From Acinetobacter tjernbergiae DSM 14971 = CIP 107465 (GTDB lineage Bacteria; Pseudomonadota; Gammaproteobacteria; Pseudomonadales; Moraxellaceae): a stretch of 64,000 bases of DNA. Below, piece after piece: positions 18,030 through 27,108 of the stretch. Each line of letters opens with the position of its first letter. Positions within the stretch are counted from its first letter, which is position 1. Location of the stretch: contig NZ_KB894372.1 in the NCBI RefSeq assembly GCF_000374425.1, positions 20,499 through 84,498 of the forward strand, given 5' to 3'. Both the position numbers and the translations under genes were made by a program. The notes below the pieces were generated by a model that was not told where the DNA came from, ran no database searches, and saw only the letters and a program-made list of their open reading frames with translations.

Positions 18030-18632
18030 TTAGAAGTCATCCTTTTGATAAAGATGATCCATACGCTCACGTTTGGTCTTTAAATATTGTTCATTGAATG
18101 GGTTGCTTCCTACGGTGAGAGGAACGCGTTCAGTCACATGAATACCAAGATCTGTCAAAGCTTTCAGCTTTAAAGGGTTATTGGTAATGAGCTTGACTTC
18201 TTTAATCTGAAGATGGTCTAACATAATGCTGCACATATCATAACGACGTGCATCCGCAGGAAGATTTAATAATAAGTTAGCATCAACGGTGTCATGTCCT
18301 TGATCTTGCAAGGCATAGGCACGAATTTTGTTGGTCAGTCCGATGCCACGCCCTTCTTGGCGCAAATATAAAATCACACCTTGACCTGCTTCATTAATCA
18401 AGCGTTGAGTTGCTTGTAGTTGAGGTCCACAATCGCATTTAAGCGAAGCGAAAGCATCGCCTGTTAAACATTCAGAATGAATGCGTACCAGTACAGGTGC
18501 CTCAGGCGTTGTTTCTAAACCCTTAGACAGCGCCACATGTTCTTCACCCGTTTCAGGGTCTTGAAACACAGAAATATTGAAGTCACCAAAAGCGGTTGGT
18601 AGCTTTGATGTTGCAATAAATTCAATCGGCAC
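18030..18632 (-). CDS. ribA: GTP cyclohydrolase II
   Basis: 200 residues from GTG 18632 (encoding [18 protein letters not shown]), the usual family start and length, with a GAG-containing site upstream. The frame runs to another GTG at 18716 but the extra 28 residues are not family-like. RibA opens the imidazole ring of GTP, the first step of riboflavin synthesis. Motifs: [20 protein letters not shown] supplies the three zinc-binding Cys (C-x10-C-x-C), and [20 protein letters not shown] holds the GTP-binding and catalytic Arg. [10 protein letters not shown] segment lies near the C-terminus. There is no 3,4-DHBP synthase domain. A secreted DUF4844-like gene follows. Confidence 0.96.
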   Translation of the reverse strand: MPIEFIATSKLPTAFGDFNISVFQDPETGEEHVALSKGLETTPEAPVLVRIHSECLTGDAFASLKCDCGPQLQATQRLINEAGQGVILYLRQEGRGIGLTNKIRAYALQDQGHDTVDANLLLNLPADARRYDMCSIMLDHLQIKEVKLITNNPLKLKALTDLGIHVTERVPLTVGSNPFNEQYLKTKRERMDHLYQKDDF

Positions 18633-18936
18633 AGATAACTCACTATCATGATAAAAACAGTCAAAGTATAGCTTAATGTGTGAAGATTGAGTGAATTGCG
18701 AGTTCTGATTTTTCACATAAGTTTTTCTTTTTCATGGAAAGCACACAATAATAGTTGATAAACAGTGACATAATTCAGGATAATCAGCGAGTCAATCTTT
18801 AAGATTGGCTTGAGAATGTTCAGCACTACATCATTCGCACATGTGGCTGATTGAAGGTAGATTGTATTTAATTGTATGATTGCCCCCATTTAACCCAGCT
18901 TCGGATTTGCCAGGCTTAAAAAGGCTTTGCCACATT
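18633..18936. other. Divergent ribA-dxs intergenic region
   Basis: Holds the promoters of both genes. An imperfect hairpin (AGTCAATCTT / AAGATTGGCT around 18790-18812) has no T run. No FMN- or TPP-riboswitch signature is seen in front of either gene. Confidence 0.4.
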
Positions 18937-20838
18937 ATGTTGTATACCGAAATTCCAACTCAACGCCCTGTTACGCCATTGTTAGATGGAATCGACCATC
19001 CACAACAATTACGTCAGCTCGAGCAAAGCCAACTCGCACAAGTGGCGGATGAGTTGCGTCAATATATTTTGTATGCGGCAGGACAGAGTGGTGGTCACTT
19101 TGGCGCAAATCTTGGTGTAATAGAATTAACTGTTGCATTGCATTATTGTTTTAATACGCCACAAGATCGTTTGGTTTGGGATGTGGGTCATCAAGCTTAT
19201 CCACACAAAGTGCTGACAGGTCGCCGTGAACGTATCACGACGATTCGTACTAAAGATGGTTTGGCTGCATTCCCAGCACGTGAAGAATCTGAATTTGATA
19301 CCTTTGGCGTCGGACATTCATCCACTGCAATTTCAGCAGGCTTGGGAATGGCACTGGCGCGTCGTTATCAACAAGATCCATGTGATGTCGTTGCGATTGT
19401 TGGTGATGGTGCGATGACAGCAGGCATGGCATTTGAAGCCATGAATGATGCAGTAGCGCATGATGCTGATTTGATTGTGGTCTTAAATGACAACGATATG
19501 TCGATTTCATGTAGCACAGGTGGTTTTGCCAAGCACTTAGCAGCGATTTGGGAAACAGGTCAGTTCATTAATCTAAATGAACATGGTGAAGCTTATGTTC
19601 AGCCGCATCCAAAGTGGACTTATAATTCACGTTTGCATCAATCTGCAACAAATGCTGCCGATAATTTATTTAAAGCAATTGGTTTTGATTACTTTGGTCC
19701 TTTTGATGGGCATGATGTAGAACAACTTGCACAAGTTTTTCAAGCATTGAAAAAACGTAAAGGGCCACGTTTAGTTCATATTTATACAAAAAAAGGTAAA
19801 GGTTTTGCGCCTGCGGAAGCAGACCCGATTACCTATCATGCCATTACTAAAATTTCGCCTACAGCGACGACAACACCGACAAAAAAATCGGGGCCTAAAT
19901 ATTCAGATGTATTTGGGCAATGGTTATGTGATCAGGCAGCTCAAGATGAGCGTTTACTTGCAATCACACCTGCCATGTGCGAAGGCTCTGGAATGGTACA
20001 GTTTGCAAAACAATATCCTGAACGTTTCTTCGATGTGGCTATTGCCGAGCAACATGCAGTGACTTTAGCAGCAGGTATGGCGTGTGAAGGTTTAAAACCT
20101 GTTGTGGCAATCTATTCGACCTTTTTACAACGCGGCTATGATCAATTGATCCATGATGTTGCCTTGCAAAATCTAGATGTCACTTTTGGGATTGATCGTG
20201 CTGGTTTGGTCGGTGAAGATGGTCCGACCCATGCAGGTGCATATGATTATGCCTATATGCGTACTGTACCTAACATGGTGATCATGGCACCAAAAGATGA
20301 AAATGAATGTCGCCAGATGTTGCATACGGCATATCACTATAATGGACCAACTGCCGTACGTTATCCGCGAGGTGTTGGTACAGGTGCTGAAATCCAACAG
20401 CAAATGACTGCTTTGGATATTGGTAAAGCTGAAATTGTTGCAGAATTTAATGTAGATGCTGAACAGCAGATCAGTATTTTGGCGTTTGGTAGTCGAGTTG
20501 CGGCATCAATTGAAGCCGCAGAACAGTGTGCGAATAAACATGCAATTGGTGTGCGTGTGGTCAATATGCGTTTCGTGAAGCCACTAGATGAGCAAATGAT
20601 CCGTGAGCTTGCAGAGAGTACCCAGCTTTTTGTCACTGTGGAAGAACATGCAGTGATGGCAGGAGCAGGCAGTGCGGTCAATGAATTTTTGGCACATGCG
20701 CGAATTTTAAAACCAATGTTGAATTTAGGTTTGCCCGATGAATTCTTACATCAAGCAACCCATCAGCAAATGCTGCAAGACTGTGGTTTAGATAGCAACG
20801 GTATTTTAGCTTCAATTGAACAAGCTTGGTTCTCATAA
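18937..20838 (+). CDS. dxs: 1-deoxy-D-xylulose-5-phosphate synthase
   Basis: 633 residues from ATG 18937 ([17 protein letters not shown]), the start typical of Acinetobacter Dxs; an in-frame TTG at 18880 adds 19 unlikely residues. The enzyme condenses pyruvate and glyceraldehyde 3-phosphate with thiamine diphosphate, feeding isoprenoid, thiamine and pyridoxal synthesis. Motifs: [32 protein letters not shown], the thiamine-diphosphate Gly-Asp-Gly motif in [17 protein letters not shown] (about residue 155), NDNDMSIS, the catalytic Glu in [16 protein letters not shown] (about 370), and [15 protein letters not shown]. It is followed after 130 bases by suhB. Confidence 0.97.
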   Translation: MLYTEIPTQRPVTPLLDGIDHPQQLRQLEQSQLAQVADELRQYILYAAGQSGGHFGANLGVIELTVALHYCFNTPQDRLVWDVGHQAYPHKVLTGRRERITTIRTKDGLAAFPAREESEFDTFGVGHSSTAISAGLGMALARRYQQDPCDVVAIVGDGAMTAGMAFEAMNDAVAHDADLIVVLNDNDMSISCSTGGFAKHLAAIWETGQFINLNEHGEAYVQPHPKWTYNSRLHQSATNAADNLFKAIGFDYFGPFDGHDVEQLAQVFQALKKRKGPRLVHIYTKKGKGFAPAEADPITYHAITKISPTATTTPTKKSGPKYSDVFGQWLCDQAAQDERLLAITPAMCEGSGMVQFAKQYPERFFDVAIAEQHAVTLAAGMACEGLKPVVAIYSTFLQRGYDQLIHDVALQNLDVTFGIDRAGLVGEDGPTHAGAYDYAYMRTVPNMVIMAPKDENECRQMLHTAYHYNGPTAVRYPRGVGTGAEIQQQMTALDIGKAEIVAEFNVDAEQQISILAFGSRVAASIEAAEQCANKHAIGVRVVNMRFVKPLDEQMIRELAESTQLFVTVEEHAVMAGAGSAVNEFLAHARILKPMLNLGLPDEFLHQATHQQMLQDCGLDSNGILASIEQAWFS

Positions 20839-20968
20839 ATAGAAGAATGTGAAAGCGGAAATAATTTTTCGCAACATTTTTCCCCTAAAAGCGCTTATAT
20901 TTGATAGAATGTGGGCGCTTTTATGCATTATTCTTTGTCAAAATCTTCAAATTTGTAGTGGGTGTTCA

Positions 20969-21799
20969 ATGGAACCTATGGTGGTTATGGCTGCGCGTGC
21001 GGCTCAAACAGTTGGTCAAGAGCTTTTAAAGGCGCATCAAAATCGTCATAAACTCGATTTGCAAGTTGAAGAAAAAGGCATTGATGGTCCAGTAACGCGT
21101 GTAGATCGTTACATCGAACAACTAACAATTGATACACTTCGTAAAAGCTATAAAAACCACAGTTTTCTTGGTGAAGAATTTGGTATGCAAGAAGGTAAAG
21201 GTCACGATGCAGATTGGTGCTGGGTGATTGATCCTTTAGATGGTACACAAAACTTTATTCACGCTGTTCCTCATTTCTGTATTTCTATTGCTGTACAACA
21301 TAAAGGTGTAACTCAACACGGGGTGATTTATGATCCAGTCCGTGATGAATTATTCTCTGCAAGCCGTGGTCGTGGTGCAGTCATGAACCAACGTCGTATT
21401 CGTGCGAATGTAAAAGATTCTTTAGAAAACACATTCCTTGCTGTAGGTCATCCTTACCGTGCAAAACGTAATGGTGAAATCGTATCTTATGCAGAGCAAC
21501 ATTTTGCTTCTTTGCTTGCTGTGACTAAATCAGGTGCTCAATTCCGTCGTACAGGCTCTGCTGCGTTGGATTTGGCTTATGTTGCTGCGGGTCGTTTTGA
21601 TGGTTTCTTTGAACTTGGTTTAAAACCGTGGGATATCGCTGCGGGTGAGTTGATTGTGAAAGAAGCAGGCGGTGTCGTGGTTGATGCTCGTGGTGGTAAT
21701 GATTCAATGGAAAATGGTCAAGTGCTTGCTAGTTCAATGAAAATGTTAAAACCATTGATGCAGACTGTTGTTCCAGCTTGGGGCGAAGCTGCAAAATAA
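20969..21799 (+). CDS. suhB: Inositol-1-monophosphatase family protein
   Basis: 276 residues from ATG 20969 (MEPMVVMAARAAQTVG); the frame is open to 20849 but the upstream residues are not family-like, and AGTGGGTG precedes this ATG. Metal-binding motifs of the family: the Glu pair in SFLGEEFG (about residue 70), WVIDPLDGTQNFIHAVPHF (about 88-106) and WDIAAGELIVKEAGG (about 224-238). SuhB proteins hydrolyse inositol phosphates in vitro and in enteric bacteria take part in ribosomal-RNA antitermination; which role dominates here is not visible. Terminated by the hairpin at 21816. Confidence 0.93.
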   Translation: MEPMVVMAARAAQTVGQELLKAHQNRHKLDLQVEEKGIDGPVTRVDRYIEQLTIDTLRKSYKNHSFLGEEFGMQEGKGHDADWCWVIDPLDGTQNFIHAVPHFCISIAVQHKGVTQHGVIYDPVRDELFSASRGRGAVMNQRRIRANVKDSLENTFLAVGHPYRAKRNGEIVSYAEQHFASLLAVTKSGAQFRRTGSAALDLAYVAAGRFDGFFELGLKPWDIAAGELIVKEAGGVVVDARGGNDSMENGQVLASSMKMLKPLMQTVVPAWGEAAK

Positions 21800-21815
21800 T
21801 TTGTAGATTTTGAGA

Positions 21816-21846
21816 AAAGAGTAGCTATTGGCTACTCTTTTTTTTA
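21816..21846. terminator. Bidirectional rho-independent terminator
   Basis: Perfect ten-base-pair stem AAAGAGTAGC / GCTACTCTTT with a five-base loop and T run. The stop of the convergent membrane-protein gene lies inside it. Confidence 0.92.
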
Positions 21847-22244
21847 TGTCTAATAATAGAAACACATAGAGCAAGATGAAAAAAGAATAGAATAAATAAA
21901 TTTATCATATATGCCCACATAAAAGGTGGTGCATGCATAGCACTGCTATATACAATTAAAAGTTGGATAAAAGTAATGATGCTTAAGATTGTACAACTCA
22001 AAAAAGGATGTTTTTGATTAAACGAAGTCGATGCTAGGAAATATGTAACGATAAAATAACTAGAAAAAAATAAAGAAATTAAAATTACACCATCTATGGG
22101 ATATTGATAAATATGCTCAGGTTCATGTTTGCTAAGGTACGGATCAATTTGAAAACCGAAATAGACAATATTGAGGCATCCGAGTAACCAAAAGCTTATT
22201 AATAATTTGATTAGTGATCTATGATTTTTAATTTTATTTTTCAT
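21825..22244 (-). CDS. Small four-helix membrane protein, unknown
   Basis: 139 residues, AT-rich. Four hydrophobic segments: about 14-32 (LISFWLLGCLNIVYFGF), 50-70 (VILISLFFSSYFIVTYFLA), 82-100 (LSCTILSIITFIQLLIVYS) and 110-132 (AYMINLFILFFFHLALCVSI). Positively charged ends (MKNKIKNHR ... RHKKKSS) suggest both termini are cytoplasmic. No catalytic or transport motif is recognised. It is convergent with suhB and shares its terminator; the upstream neighbour is a small unknown gene in divergent orientation. Confidence 0.6.
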   Translation of the reverse strand: MKNKIKNHRSLIKLLISFWLLGCLNIVYFGFQIDPYLSKHEPEHIYQYPIDGVILISLFFSSYFIVTYFLASTSFNQKHPFLSCTILSIITFIQLLIVYSSAMHAPPFMWAYMINLFILFFFHLALCVSIIRHKKKSSQ

Positions 22245-22344
22245 ATTGATGGTTAGGTGGTATATTTTTTGTTAGAAATAAGAATAGCTTAACTTAAGTT
22301 TGACGTAAATATTTTTTATAAATAGCAATGGAGTAAATATAATA

Positions 22345-22677
22345 ATGCAAACGATTGACCAAGATGATGCATTCTCTATCAAGACATACCATAACATTCC
22401 AGAGGATGATATTGAGCAACAAAATATTGATTTTTGGCTTATTGTTGGTGACAAAACTTTTTTAGGAAGTGCTTTTACACTAGCAAATATTCAATATTTA
22501 ATGACTAAAGATAATAGAACAGGTGAATCTGCTTTTGGTACATATTTTTGGGCTTCAGATATGATCATTCTGAAGGAAATGACAGTTGAATGTTTGGTAA
22601 AAGCGATTCGGAATATCTTAAATGATCAATCTTTGAATATTGGGGAGATATTTACTCAAGTAGCCAATAATCCTTAA
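22345..22677 (+). CDS. Small acidic hypothetical protein
   Basis: 110 residues with GGAGTAAATATAATA ahead of ATG 22345. Acidic at the N-terminus (IDQDDAFSIKTYHNIPEDDIEQQ), then alternating hydrophobic strands (FWLIVGDKTFLGSAFTL) and a C-terminal helix (ECLVKAIRNILNDQ). No signal peptide. Size, acidity and AT-richness fit the general look of orphan immunity or accessory proteins, but there is no family motif I can name and no toxin beside it. Confidence 0.5.
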   Translation: MQTIDQDDAFSIKTYHNIPEDDIEQQNIDFWLIVGDKTFLGSAFTLANIQYLMTKDNRTGESAFGTYFWASDMIILKEMTVECLVKAIRNILNDQSLNIGEIFTQVANNP

Positions 22678-22745
22678 TTTTTTCTTTAGTTGTAATTAAT
22701 ATACAAAGAATAAAAGTGATCGAATAGAAAAAACCTATTAAAAAA

Positions 22746-22774
22746 GGTGACTTTTAAAATTATTCTGCTATAAT
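22746..22774 (+). promoter_or_regulatory. Probable extended -10 promoter for the DEAD-box helicase
   Basis: TGCTATAAT (22766-22774) is a perfect -10 with the TGn extension. The -35 region 17 bases upstream is weak (GGTGAC). It implies a 5' untranslated leader of about 270 bases. Confidence 0.6.
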
Positions 22775-22779
22775 CCGCC

Positions 22780-23052
22780 CACGCACTTAAATTCCAGTTC
22801 ATTACCTGAACATTCAGTTCTATTCATCATAAAGCGCACGCTGTCCATCGAGAGGACCACATCTTGCGCCAAAATCGCTTAGCGATTCTTCAGGTTGAAG
22901 CAGTAATCAAGCGTGCGTTTAGTCCACATCGTCGTTATTCGGATCGCCGCTGAACTTCATCTATTTTCAGCTTGAGTCGCTTTGCCGCTTGTTGCCGATG
23001 TCTATTTTTTTGAATTTATTAAAATGGAGCACCCATTAGGGTGAAACTCTCT
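22780..23052 (+). promoter_or_regulatory. Long structured 5' leader of the helicase mRNA
   Basis: No ORF of note between the presumed promoter and the helicase. Several pairings are visible: GTCC/GGAC (22843-22857), AATCGC/GCGATT (22873-22887), GCTGAA/TTCAGC (22949-22971), and a longer-range CGCACGC (22835-22841) with GCGTGCG (22911-22917) that encloses the first two. Long folded leaders precede deaD/csdA-type cold-shock helicase genes in enteric bacteria, where they mediate cold induction or autoregulation. The function here is inferred. Confidence 0.5.
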
Positions 23053-25071
23053 ATGAGCAAAACTTTTGCCGAATTTTCTTTACACGAAACCTTACAACAA
23101 GCGCTTGAAGGTTTAGGTTTTACCACACCAACTCCTGTGCAAGAACAAGCGATTCCCGCTGCGTTAGAAGGGAAAGATTTATTAGTTTCGAGCCAAACTG
23201 GTTCAGGTAAAACTGCTGCATTCTTATTGCCTACTTTAAACTCTTTGGCTGGTGAAGAAGCATTCGTTTCTTTCAAAGATCGTATGAAGGCAGTAACTCA
23301 GCCTACAATCTTAGTTATTTCTCCTACGCGTGAATTGGCTCAACAAGTTAGCCAAGATGCGATTGCATTAGTGCGTCACATGAAAGGTGTTCGTATTGCT
23401 GCAATTATGGGTGGTATGCCTTTTGGTAAACAAATCCAACAGCTTAAAGGTGCACAAGTTGTCGTTGCGACCCCTGGTCGTTTACTTGACCTTGTAAACC
23501 GTCGTCAAATTAAACTTGATAAAGTTGAATCATTAATTGTTGATGAAGCTGACCGTATGCTTGATCTAGGCTTCTCTGAAGACTTAGAGGCGATTGGTGA
23601 ATTAGCTGCAAACCGTAAACAAACATTAATGTTCTCTGCAACATTTGCTGATCGTATTATCCGTCTTGCTGAACGCATGATGAATGATCCACAACGTATT
23701 GCAATCGAAACTGGTCACAGCACCAATACTGATGTAACTCAAACATTACATTGGACTGATGGTTTTGAACACAAGAAAAAATTACTTACGCATTGGTTAT
23801 CTGACGAATCAGTAGATCAAGCTGTTGTATTCGCAAGCACACAAGAAGATACAGACATGCTTGCTGAAGAATTAGCTGAAGCGGGTCACTCAGTTGTTGC
23901 GTTGCACGGTGCAATGCCACAAACCGTTCGTAACCGTCGTTTACGTAGTATTCGTGAAGGTCGTGCAAAAATCTTGGTTGCGACTGACGTTGCAGCGCGT
24001 GGTTTAGACGTACCAACAATCTCACACGTAATCAACTTCGGTTTACCGATGAAAAATGAAGACTATGTACACCGTATTGGTCGTACAGGTCGTGCGGGCC
24101 GTACAGGTCAAGCTGTTACTTTGGCAACTTACCGTGAACGTGGCAAAATCCGTGCTTTAGAAGATTATTTAGATGCACGTTTAAATGTATCTGAAATCGA
24201 AGGTTTAGAGCCATCTCCACCACCTGCTCGTGGTAGTCGTGATGGTGGTGGTCGTGGTCGTGATGGCGGTGGTCGTAGCCGTGGTGGTCGTGATGGCGGT
24301 GGTCGTGGTGGTTTTGGTGGCGGTCGTCGTTTTGAAGGCGAGAGCAACTTCAAACGTCGTGAAGGCGGTGAAGATCGTCCACGTCGTAGCTTTGATGACA
24401 AACCACGTGGCGAACGTCCAGCATTTGGTGGTGAAGATCGTCCACGTCGTGAGTTCAATTCAGATCGCCCACGTCGTGAAGGTGGTTTTGAAGATCGTCC
24501 AAAGCGTAGCTTTGATGACAAACCACGTGGTGAACGTCCATCATTTGGCGGCGAAGATCGTCCACGTCGCGAGTTCAATTCAGATCGTCCACGTCGTGAA
24601 GGTGGTTTCGAAGACCGTCCACGTCGTGAGTTCAACTCAGATCGCCCGCGCCGTGAAGGTGGTTTCAATGATAAACCGCGTTTTGATTCGAATGATGACA
24701 ACCGTGGTAATCGTGTAGATTATAAACCGCGTCGTGAAGGTAGCTTCGGCGACCGTCCAAAGCGTGATTTTGGTGATCGTCCAGCGCAACGCGAAGGTGG
24801 CTTCAGCGACCGTCCAAAGCGTGATTTTGGTGATCGTCCAGCGCAACGTGAAGGTGGCTTCGGCGACCGTCCAAAGCGTGATTTTGGTGATCGTCCAGCG
24901 CAACGTGAAGGTGGCTTCGGCGATCGTCCAAAGCGTAGTTTCGGTGGTGAAGATCGTCCAAAGCGTAGCTTCGGCGGTGAAGATCGTCCAAAGCGTAGTT
25001 TCGGTGGTGAAGATCGTCCAAAGCGTAGCTTCGGTGATGACCGTCCAAAACGTAAGTTTGGTAGCGAATGA
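23053..25071 (+). CDS. DEAD-box ATP-dependent RNA helicase with RGG-rich tail
   Basis: 672 residues from ATG 23053 (MSKTFAEFSLHETLQQ); an in-frame GTG at 23041 is the alternative. Core helicase in residues about 1-375 with every motif: Q motif (GFTTPTPVQEQAIP), Walker A (SSQTGSGKTAAF), PTRELAQQ, TPGRLLDL, DEAD box (VDEADRMLDLGF), SAT, DVAARGLD and YVHRIGRTGRAGRTG. The rest, about 280 residues, is a disordered Arg/Gly/Asp/Phe/Pro tail. It starts as an RGG-type segment (GGRGRDGGGRSRGGRD), then repeats DRPRREFNSDRP-like and KRSFGGEDRP units encoded by tandem DNA repeats. Such tails bind RNA and favour condensates. Probable role: ribosome assembly or mRNA turnover, perhaps in the cold given the long leader. 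The subfamily (RhlE or DeaD) cannot be decided by eye. Confidence 0.93.
   Translation: MSKTFAEFSLHETLQQALEGLGFTTPTPVQEQAIPAALEGKDLLVSSQTGSGKTAAFLLPTLNSLAGEEAFVSFKDRMKAVTQPTILVISPTRELAQQVSQDAIALVRHMKGVRIAAIMGGMPFGKQIQQLKGAQVVVATPGRLLDLVNRRQIKLDKVESLIVDEADRMLDLGFSEDLEAIGELAANRKQTLMFSATFADRIIRLAERMMNDPQRIAIETGHSTNTDVTQTLHWTDGFEHKKKLLTHWLSDESVDQAVVFASTQEDTDMLAEELAEAGHSVVALHGAMPQTVRNRRLRSIREGRAKILVATDVAARGLDVPTISHVINFGLPMKNEDYVHRIGRTGRAGRTGQAVTLATYRERGKIRALEDYLDARLNVSEIEGLEPSPPPARGSRDGGGRGRDGGGRSRGGRDGGGRGGFGGGRRFEGESNFKRREGGEDRPRRSFDDKPRGERPAFGGEDRPRREFNSDRPRREGGFEDRPKRSFDDKPRGERPSFGGEDRPRREFNSDRPRREGGFEDRPRREFNSDRPRREGGFNDKPRFDSNDDNRGNRVDYKPRREGSFGDRPKRDFGDRPAQREGGFSDRPKRDFGDRPAQREGGFGDRPKRDFGDRPAQREGGFGDRPKRSFGGEDRPKRSFGGEDRPKRSFGGEDRPKRSFGDDRPKRKFGSE
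24742..24912 (+). repeat. Three tandem 57-bp repeats in helicase tail
   Basis: Units start at 24742, 24799 and 24856 and differ at only a few bases. Each encodes FGDRPKRDFGDRPAQREGG-type sequence (19 codons). Near-identity at synonymous sites points to recent duplication by slippage or recombination. Confidence 0.9.
24925..25041 (+). repeat. Tandem 30-bp repeats in helicase tail
   Basis: Units start at 24925, 24955, 24985 and 25015 (the last is 27 bp), each encoding RPKRSFGGED. They differ mainly by AGT/AGC and GGT/GGC synonymous changes. Whole-codon units mean copy-number change keeps the frame. Confidence 0.9.
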
Positions 25072-25120
25072 TTATCGTCGGAAAAACGACTTTTAATCGA
25101 TAAAAACCGATAAAAAGAAG

Positions 25121-25146
25121 AAGCCAGTTGTAAAACTGGCTTTTTT
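25121..25146 (+). terminator. Rho-independent terminator of the helicase gene
   Basis: Stem AAGCCAGTT / AACTGGCTT with a four-base loop, then a T run. Confidence 0.9.
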
Positions 25147-25206
25147 ATTTAGTATTAGTCATGTAAAATCTGAAAAATGTCTACTAATTCAAATTTTAAA
25201 TAAGAA

Positions 25207-25419
25207 ATGAATAGGGTTAAGCAAAATAAAAGTTTTTTCAGCCAAATTTGGTCTTTCATCTGTAGTGAAGGGCTGCCATGTCTATTTGTTATTTTGATGT
25301 TATGTAATGGGCTGTTTTTTGCCTATGCTATTTTTGATCGAAATAATCCAAATTCATTAAATGCAAATTTGCATAGCTCTCTAGGGAAGGCTGATATAAA
25401 GAATAACTACATAAATTAA
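25207..25419 (+). CDS. Small single-pass membrane protein, unknown
   Basis: 70 residues. A basic N-terminus (MNRVKQNKSFFSQIW) precedes one hydrophobic segment, about residues 23-43 (LPCLFVILMLCNGLFFAYAIF), then a polar Asn/Ser-rich tail. The ribosome site is weak (AAGAA). The gene lies between the helicase terminator and mlaF and may be a free-standing small gene. Size and composition are compatible with a real small inner-membrane protein but chance cannot be excluded. Confidence 0.45.
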   Translation: MNRVKQNKSFFSQIWSFICSEGLPCLFVILMLCNGLFFAYAIFDRNNPNSLNANLHSSLGKADIKNNYIN

Positions 25420-25513
25420 TAATCTTCATACGTAGCATATCAAAATAAAAACAAGCGTTTAATCTTTCAGTGTATAGTATGCGTGCATAAAAAGTGCAGG
25501 AATGAATGCCAGT

Positions 25514-26332
25514 ATGAATAACAAATCTCCTCTCGATGCTGAAGCCTTAATCGAAGTTAAACACTTGAGCTTTAATCGAGGAGAACGCGTCATTTATGAT
25601 GATGTCAGTTTAAAAATTCGACGTGGTCAAATCACTGCAATTATGGGACCATCTGGGACGGGTAAAACAACATTGCTCCGTTTGATTGGTGGGCAGTTAG
25701 TGCCAGATCAAGGTGAAGTGCTGTTAGATGGTAAAAATATTGCAGCCATGTCACGTCCAGAATTGTTTACTGCTCGCGCACGCATGGGGATGTTATTCCA
25801 GAGTGGTGCGCTCTTTACAGATATGTCCGTTTATGAAAATGTCGCATTTCCGATTCGTGCACATACTCAATTACCAGAACATCTGATCGCCGAATTAGTG
25901 GCTTTAAAGCTAGAATCTGTTGGGTTACGTGGTGCTGAACCACTAATGCCATCTGAGCTTTCAGGCGGTATGAATCGTCGTGTAGCTTTAGCGCGTGCGA
26001 TTGCACTCGACCCTGAATTGATCATGTATGACGAACCCTTTGCAGGTCAAGATCCGATCGTTAAAGGTGTACTCACCCGCTTGATTCGCTCTTTGCGAGA
26101 AGCTTTAGATTTAACAACAATTATTGTCTCGCATGATGTCGCAGAGACCTTGTCGATTGCTGATTATATTTATGTGGTTGCGGAAGGTAAAATTCAGGGT
26201 GAAGGTTCACCTGAGCAATTACAAGCACATGCTTCGCCATTTGTGCATCAATTTTTAACAGGCTCGGCTGAGGGGCCTGTCGAATATCAATTTACTCACC
26301 AAGCATATTTAGATAACGAGGTTCGTGCATGA
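25514..26332 (+). CDS. mlaF: Phospholipid ABC transporter ATP-binding protein
   Basis: 272 residues from ATG 25514; ATG 25502 is in frame but abuts AGGA with no spacing. MlaF powers the MlaFEDB complex, which moves phospholipids between inner and outer membrane to keep lipid asymmetry. ABC motifs: Walker A GPSGTGKTTLL (about residues 47-57), Q-loop LFQSGALF, signature LSGGMNRRVALARA (about 153-166), Walker B LIMYDEPFAGQD and the switch His in IIVSHDVAET. The stop overlaps the mlaE start (ATGA). First gene of mlaFEDCB. Confidence 0.97.
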   Translation: MNNKSPLDAEALIEVKHLSFNRGERVIYDDVSLKIRRGQITAIMGPSGTGKTTLLRLIGGQLVPDQGEVLLDGKNIAAMSRPELFTARARMGMLFQSGALFTDMSVYENVAFPIRAHTQLPEHLIAELVALKLESVGLRGAEPLMPSELSGGMNRRVALARAIALDPELIMYDEPFAGQDPIVKGVLTRLIRSLREALDLTTIIVSHDVAETLSIADYIYVVAEGKIQGEGSPEQLQAHASPFVHQFLTGSAEGPVEYQFTHQAYLDNEVRA

Positions 26333-27108
26333 ATACGATTGCCTGGTTAGGTAGACTCGTTATTGAGCGAATAAAGGGGATAGGTGCTGCGTCACTTATG
26401 CTCATTCAAATTTTATTTTCAGCCCCTTCAAAAGGTGGTTTTCAACGCTTCATATATCAAATGCATCGTGTTGGGGTCATGTCCCTACTGATTATTGCTG
26501 TTTCTGGTTTATTTATTGGTGCTGTTCTTGGTTTGCAGATGTATAGCATCCTCGTCACTTTTGGTAGTGAGGCAATGCTCGGTACTGCCATTTCATTGAC
26601 GCTGCTACGTGAACTTGCTGCGGTTGTTGCCGCATTGCTCTTTGCAGGACGTGCAGGCTCAGCATTAACGGCTGAAATTGGTTCGATGAAGCAGAGTGAA
26701 CAACTTGCTAGTATGGAAATGATTGGGGTTGATCCACTGCGACAAATTGTTGCTCCTCGTTTATGGGCGGGTATTGTTAGTTTACCGATGTTGACTGTTA
26801 TTTTTGCAACGATTGGTATTATTGGCGGCAAATTGGTTGGTGTGGATTTCCTCGGTGCTGATGAAGGTTCTTTCTGGGGCGGTATGCAAAGTGCGGTTCA
26901 GTTTTGGCATGATATTTTCAATGGCACTATTGTTAAAAGCATTGTTTTTGCACTGATTTGTACATGGGTGGCGGTCTATCAAGGTTATGCCTGTGACCCA
27001 ACACCAGAAGGTATTGCGACTTCGATGACTAGAACGGTCGTATATTCTTCACTTTGTGTATTAGGTTTTGATTTTGTGTTGACTGCGGTCATGTTCGGAG
27101 GGATTTAA
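26329..27108 (+). CDS. mlaE: Phospholipid ABC transporter permease
   Basis: 259 residues, the usual MlaE length. An amphipathic N-terminal helix precedes about five membrane helices. Family segments seen: SGLFIGAVLGLQMYSILVTFGSE, RELAAVVAALLFAGRAGSALTAEIG (the MlaE core), SEQLASMEMIGVDPLRQIVAPR, and GYACDPTPEGIATSMTRTVV near the C-terminus. It forms the membrane dimer bound by MlaF outside and by the MlaD ring on the periplasmic side. ATG overlaps the mlaF stop by four bases; its own stop overlaps mlaD by one. Confidence 0.96.
   Translation: MNTIAWLGRLVIERIKGIGAASLMLIQILFSAPSKGGFQRFIYQMHRVGVMSLLIIAVSGLFIGAVLGLQMYSILVTFGSEAMLGTAISLTLLRELAAVVAALLFAGRAGSALTAEIGSMKQSEQLASMEMIGVDPLRQIVAPRLWAGIVSLPMLTVIFATIGIIGGKLVGVDFLGADEGSFWGGMQSAVQFWHDIFNGTIVKSIVFALICTWVAVYQGYACDPTPEGIATSMTRTVVYSSLCVLGFDFVLTAVMFGGI

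Noticed and set aside
17990..18070. N-terminal extension of the DUF4844-like protein
   Set aside because: It would overlap the ribA 3' end and precede a normal signal peptide; the inner ATG is better.
18790..18812. Hairpin between ribA and dxs as a riboswitch
   Set aside because: A single imperfect stem; none of the conserved elements of FMN or TPP riboswitches are visible.
20883..20924. AAAAGCGC / GCGCTTTT repeat between dxs and suhB as a terminator
   Set aside because: The loop is about 20 bases and no T run follows beyond the stem; it more likely overlaps the suhB promoter region.
24165..24903. Long antisense and alternate-frame ORFs over the helicase tail
   Set aside because: They are by-products of the low-complexity repeat codons (Arg/Gly/Asp) and have no start signals or sensible composition.
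24742..25041. Tandem repeats as a possible CRISPR array
   Set aside because: Units are contiguous, in-frame multiples of three and have no variable spacers; they encode protein.
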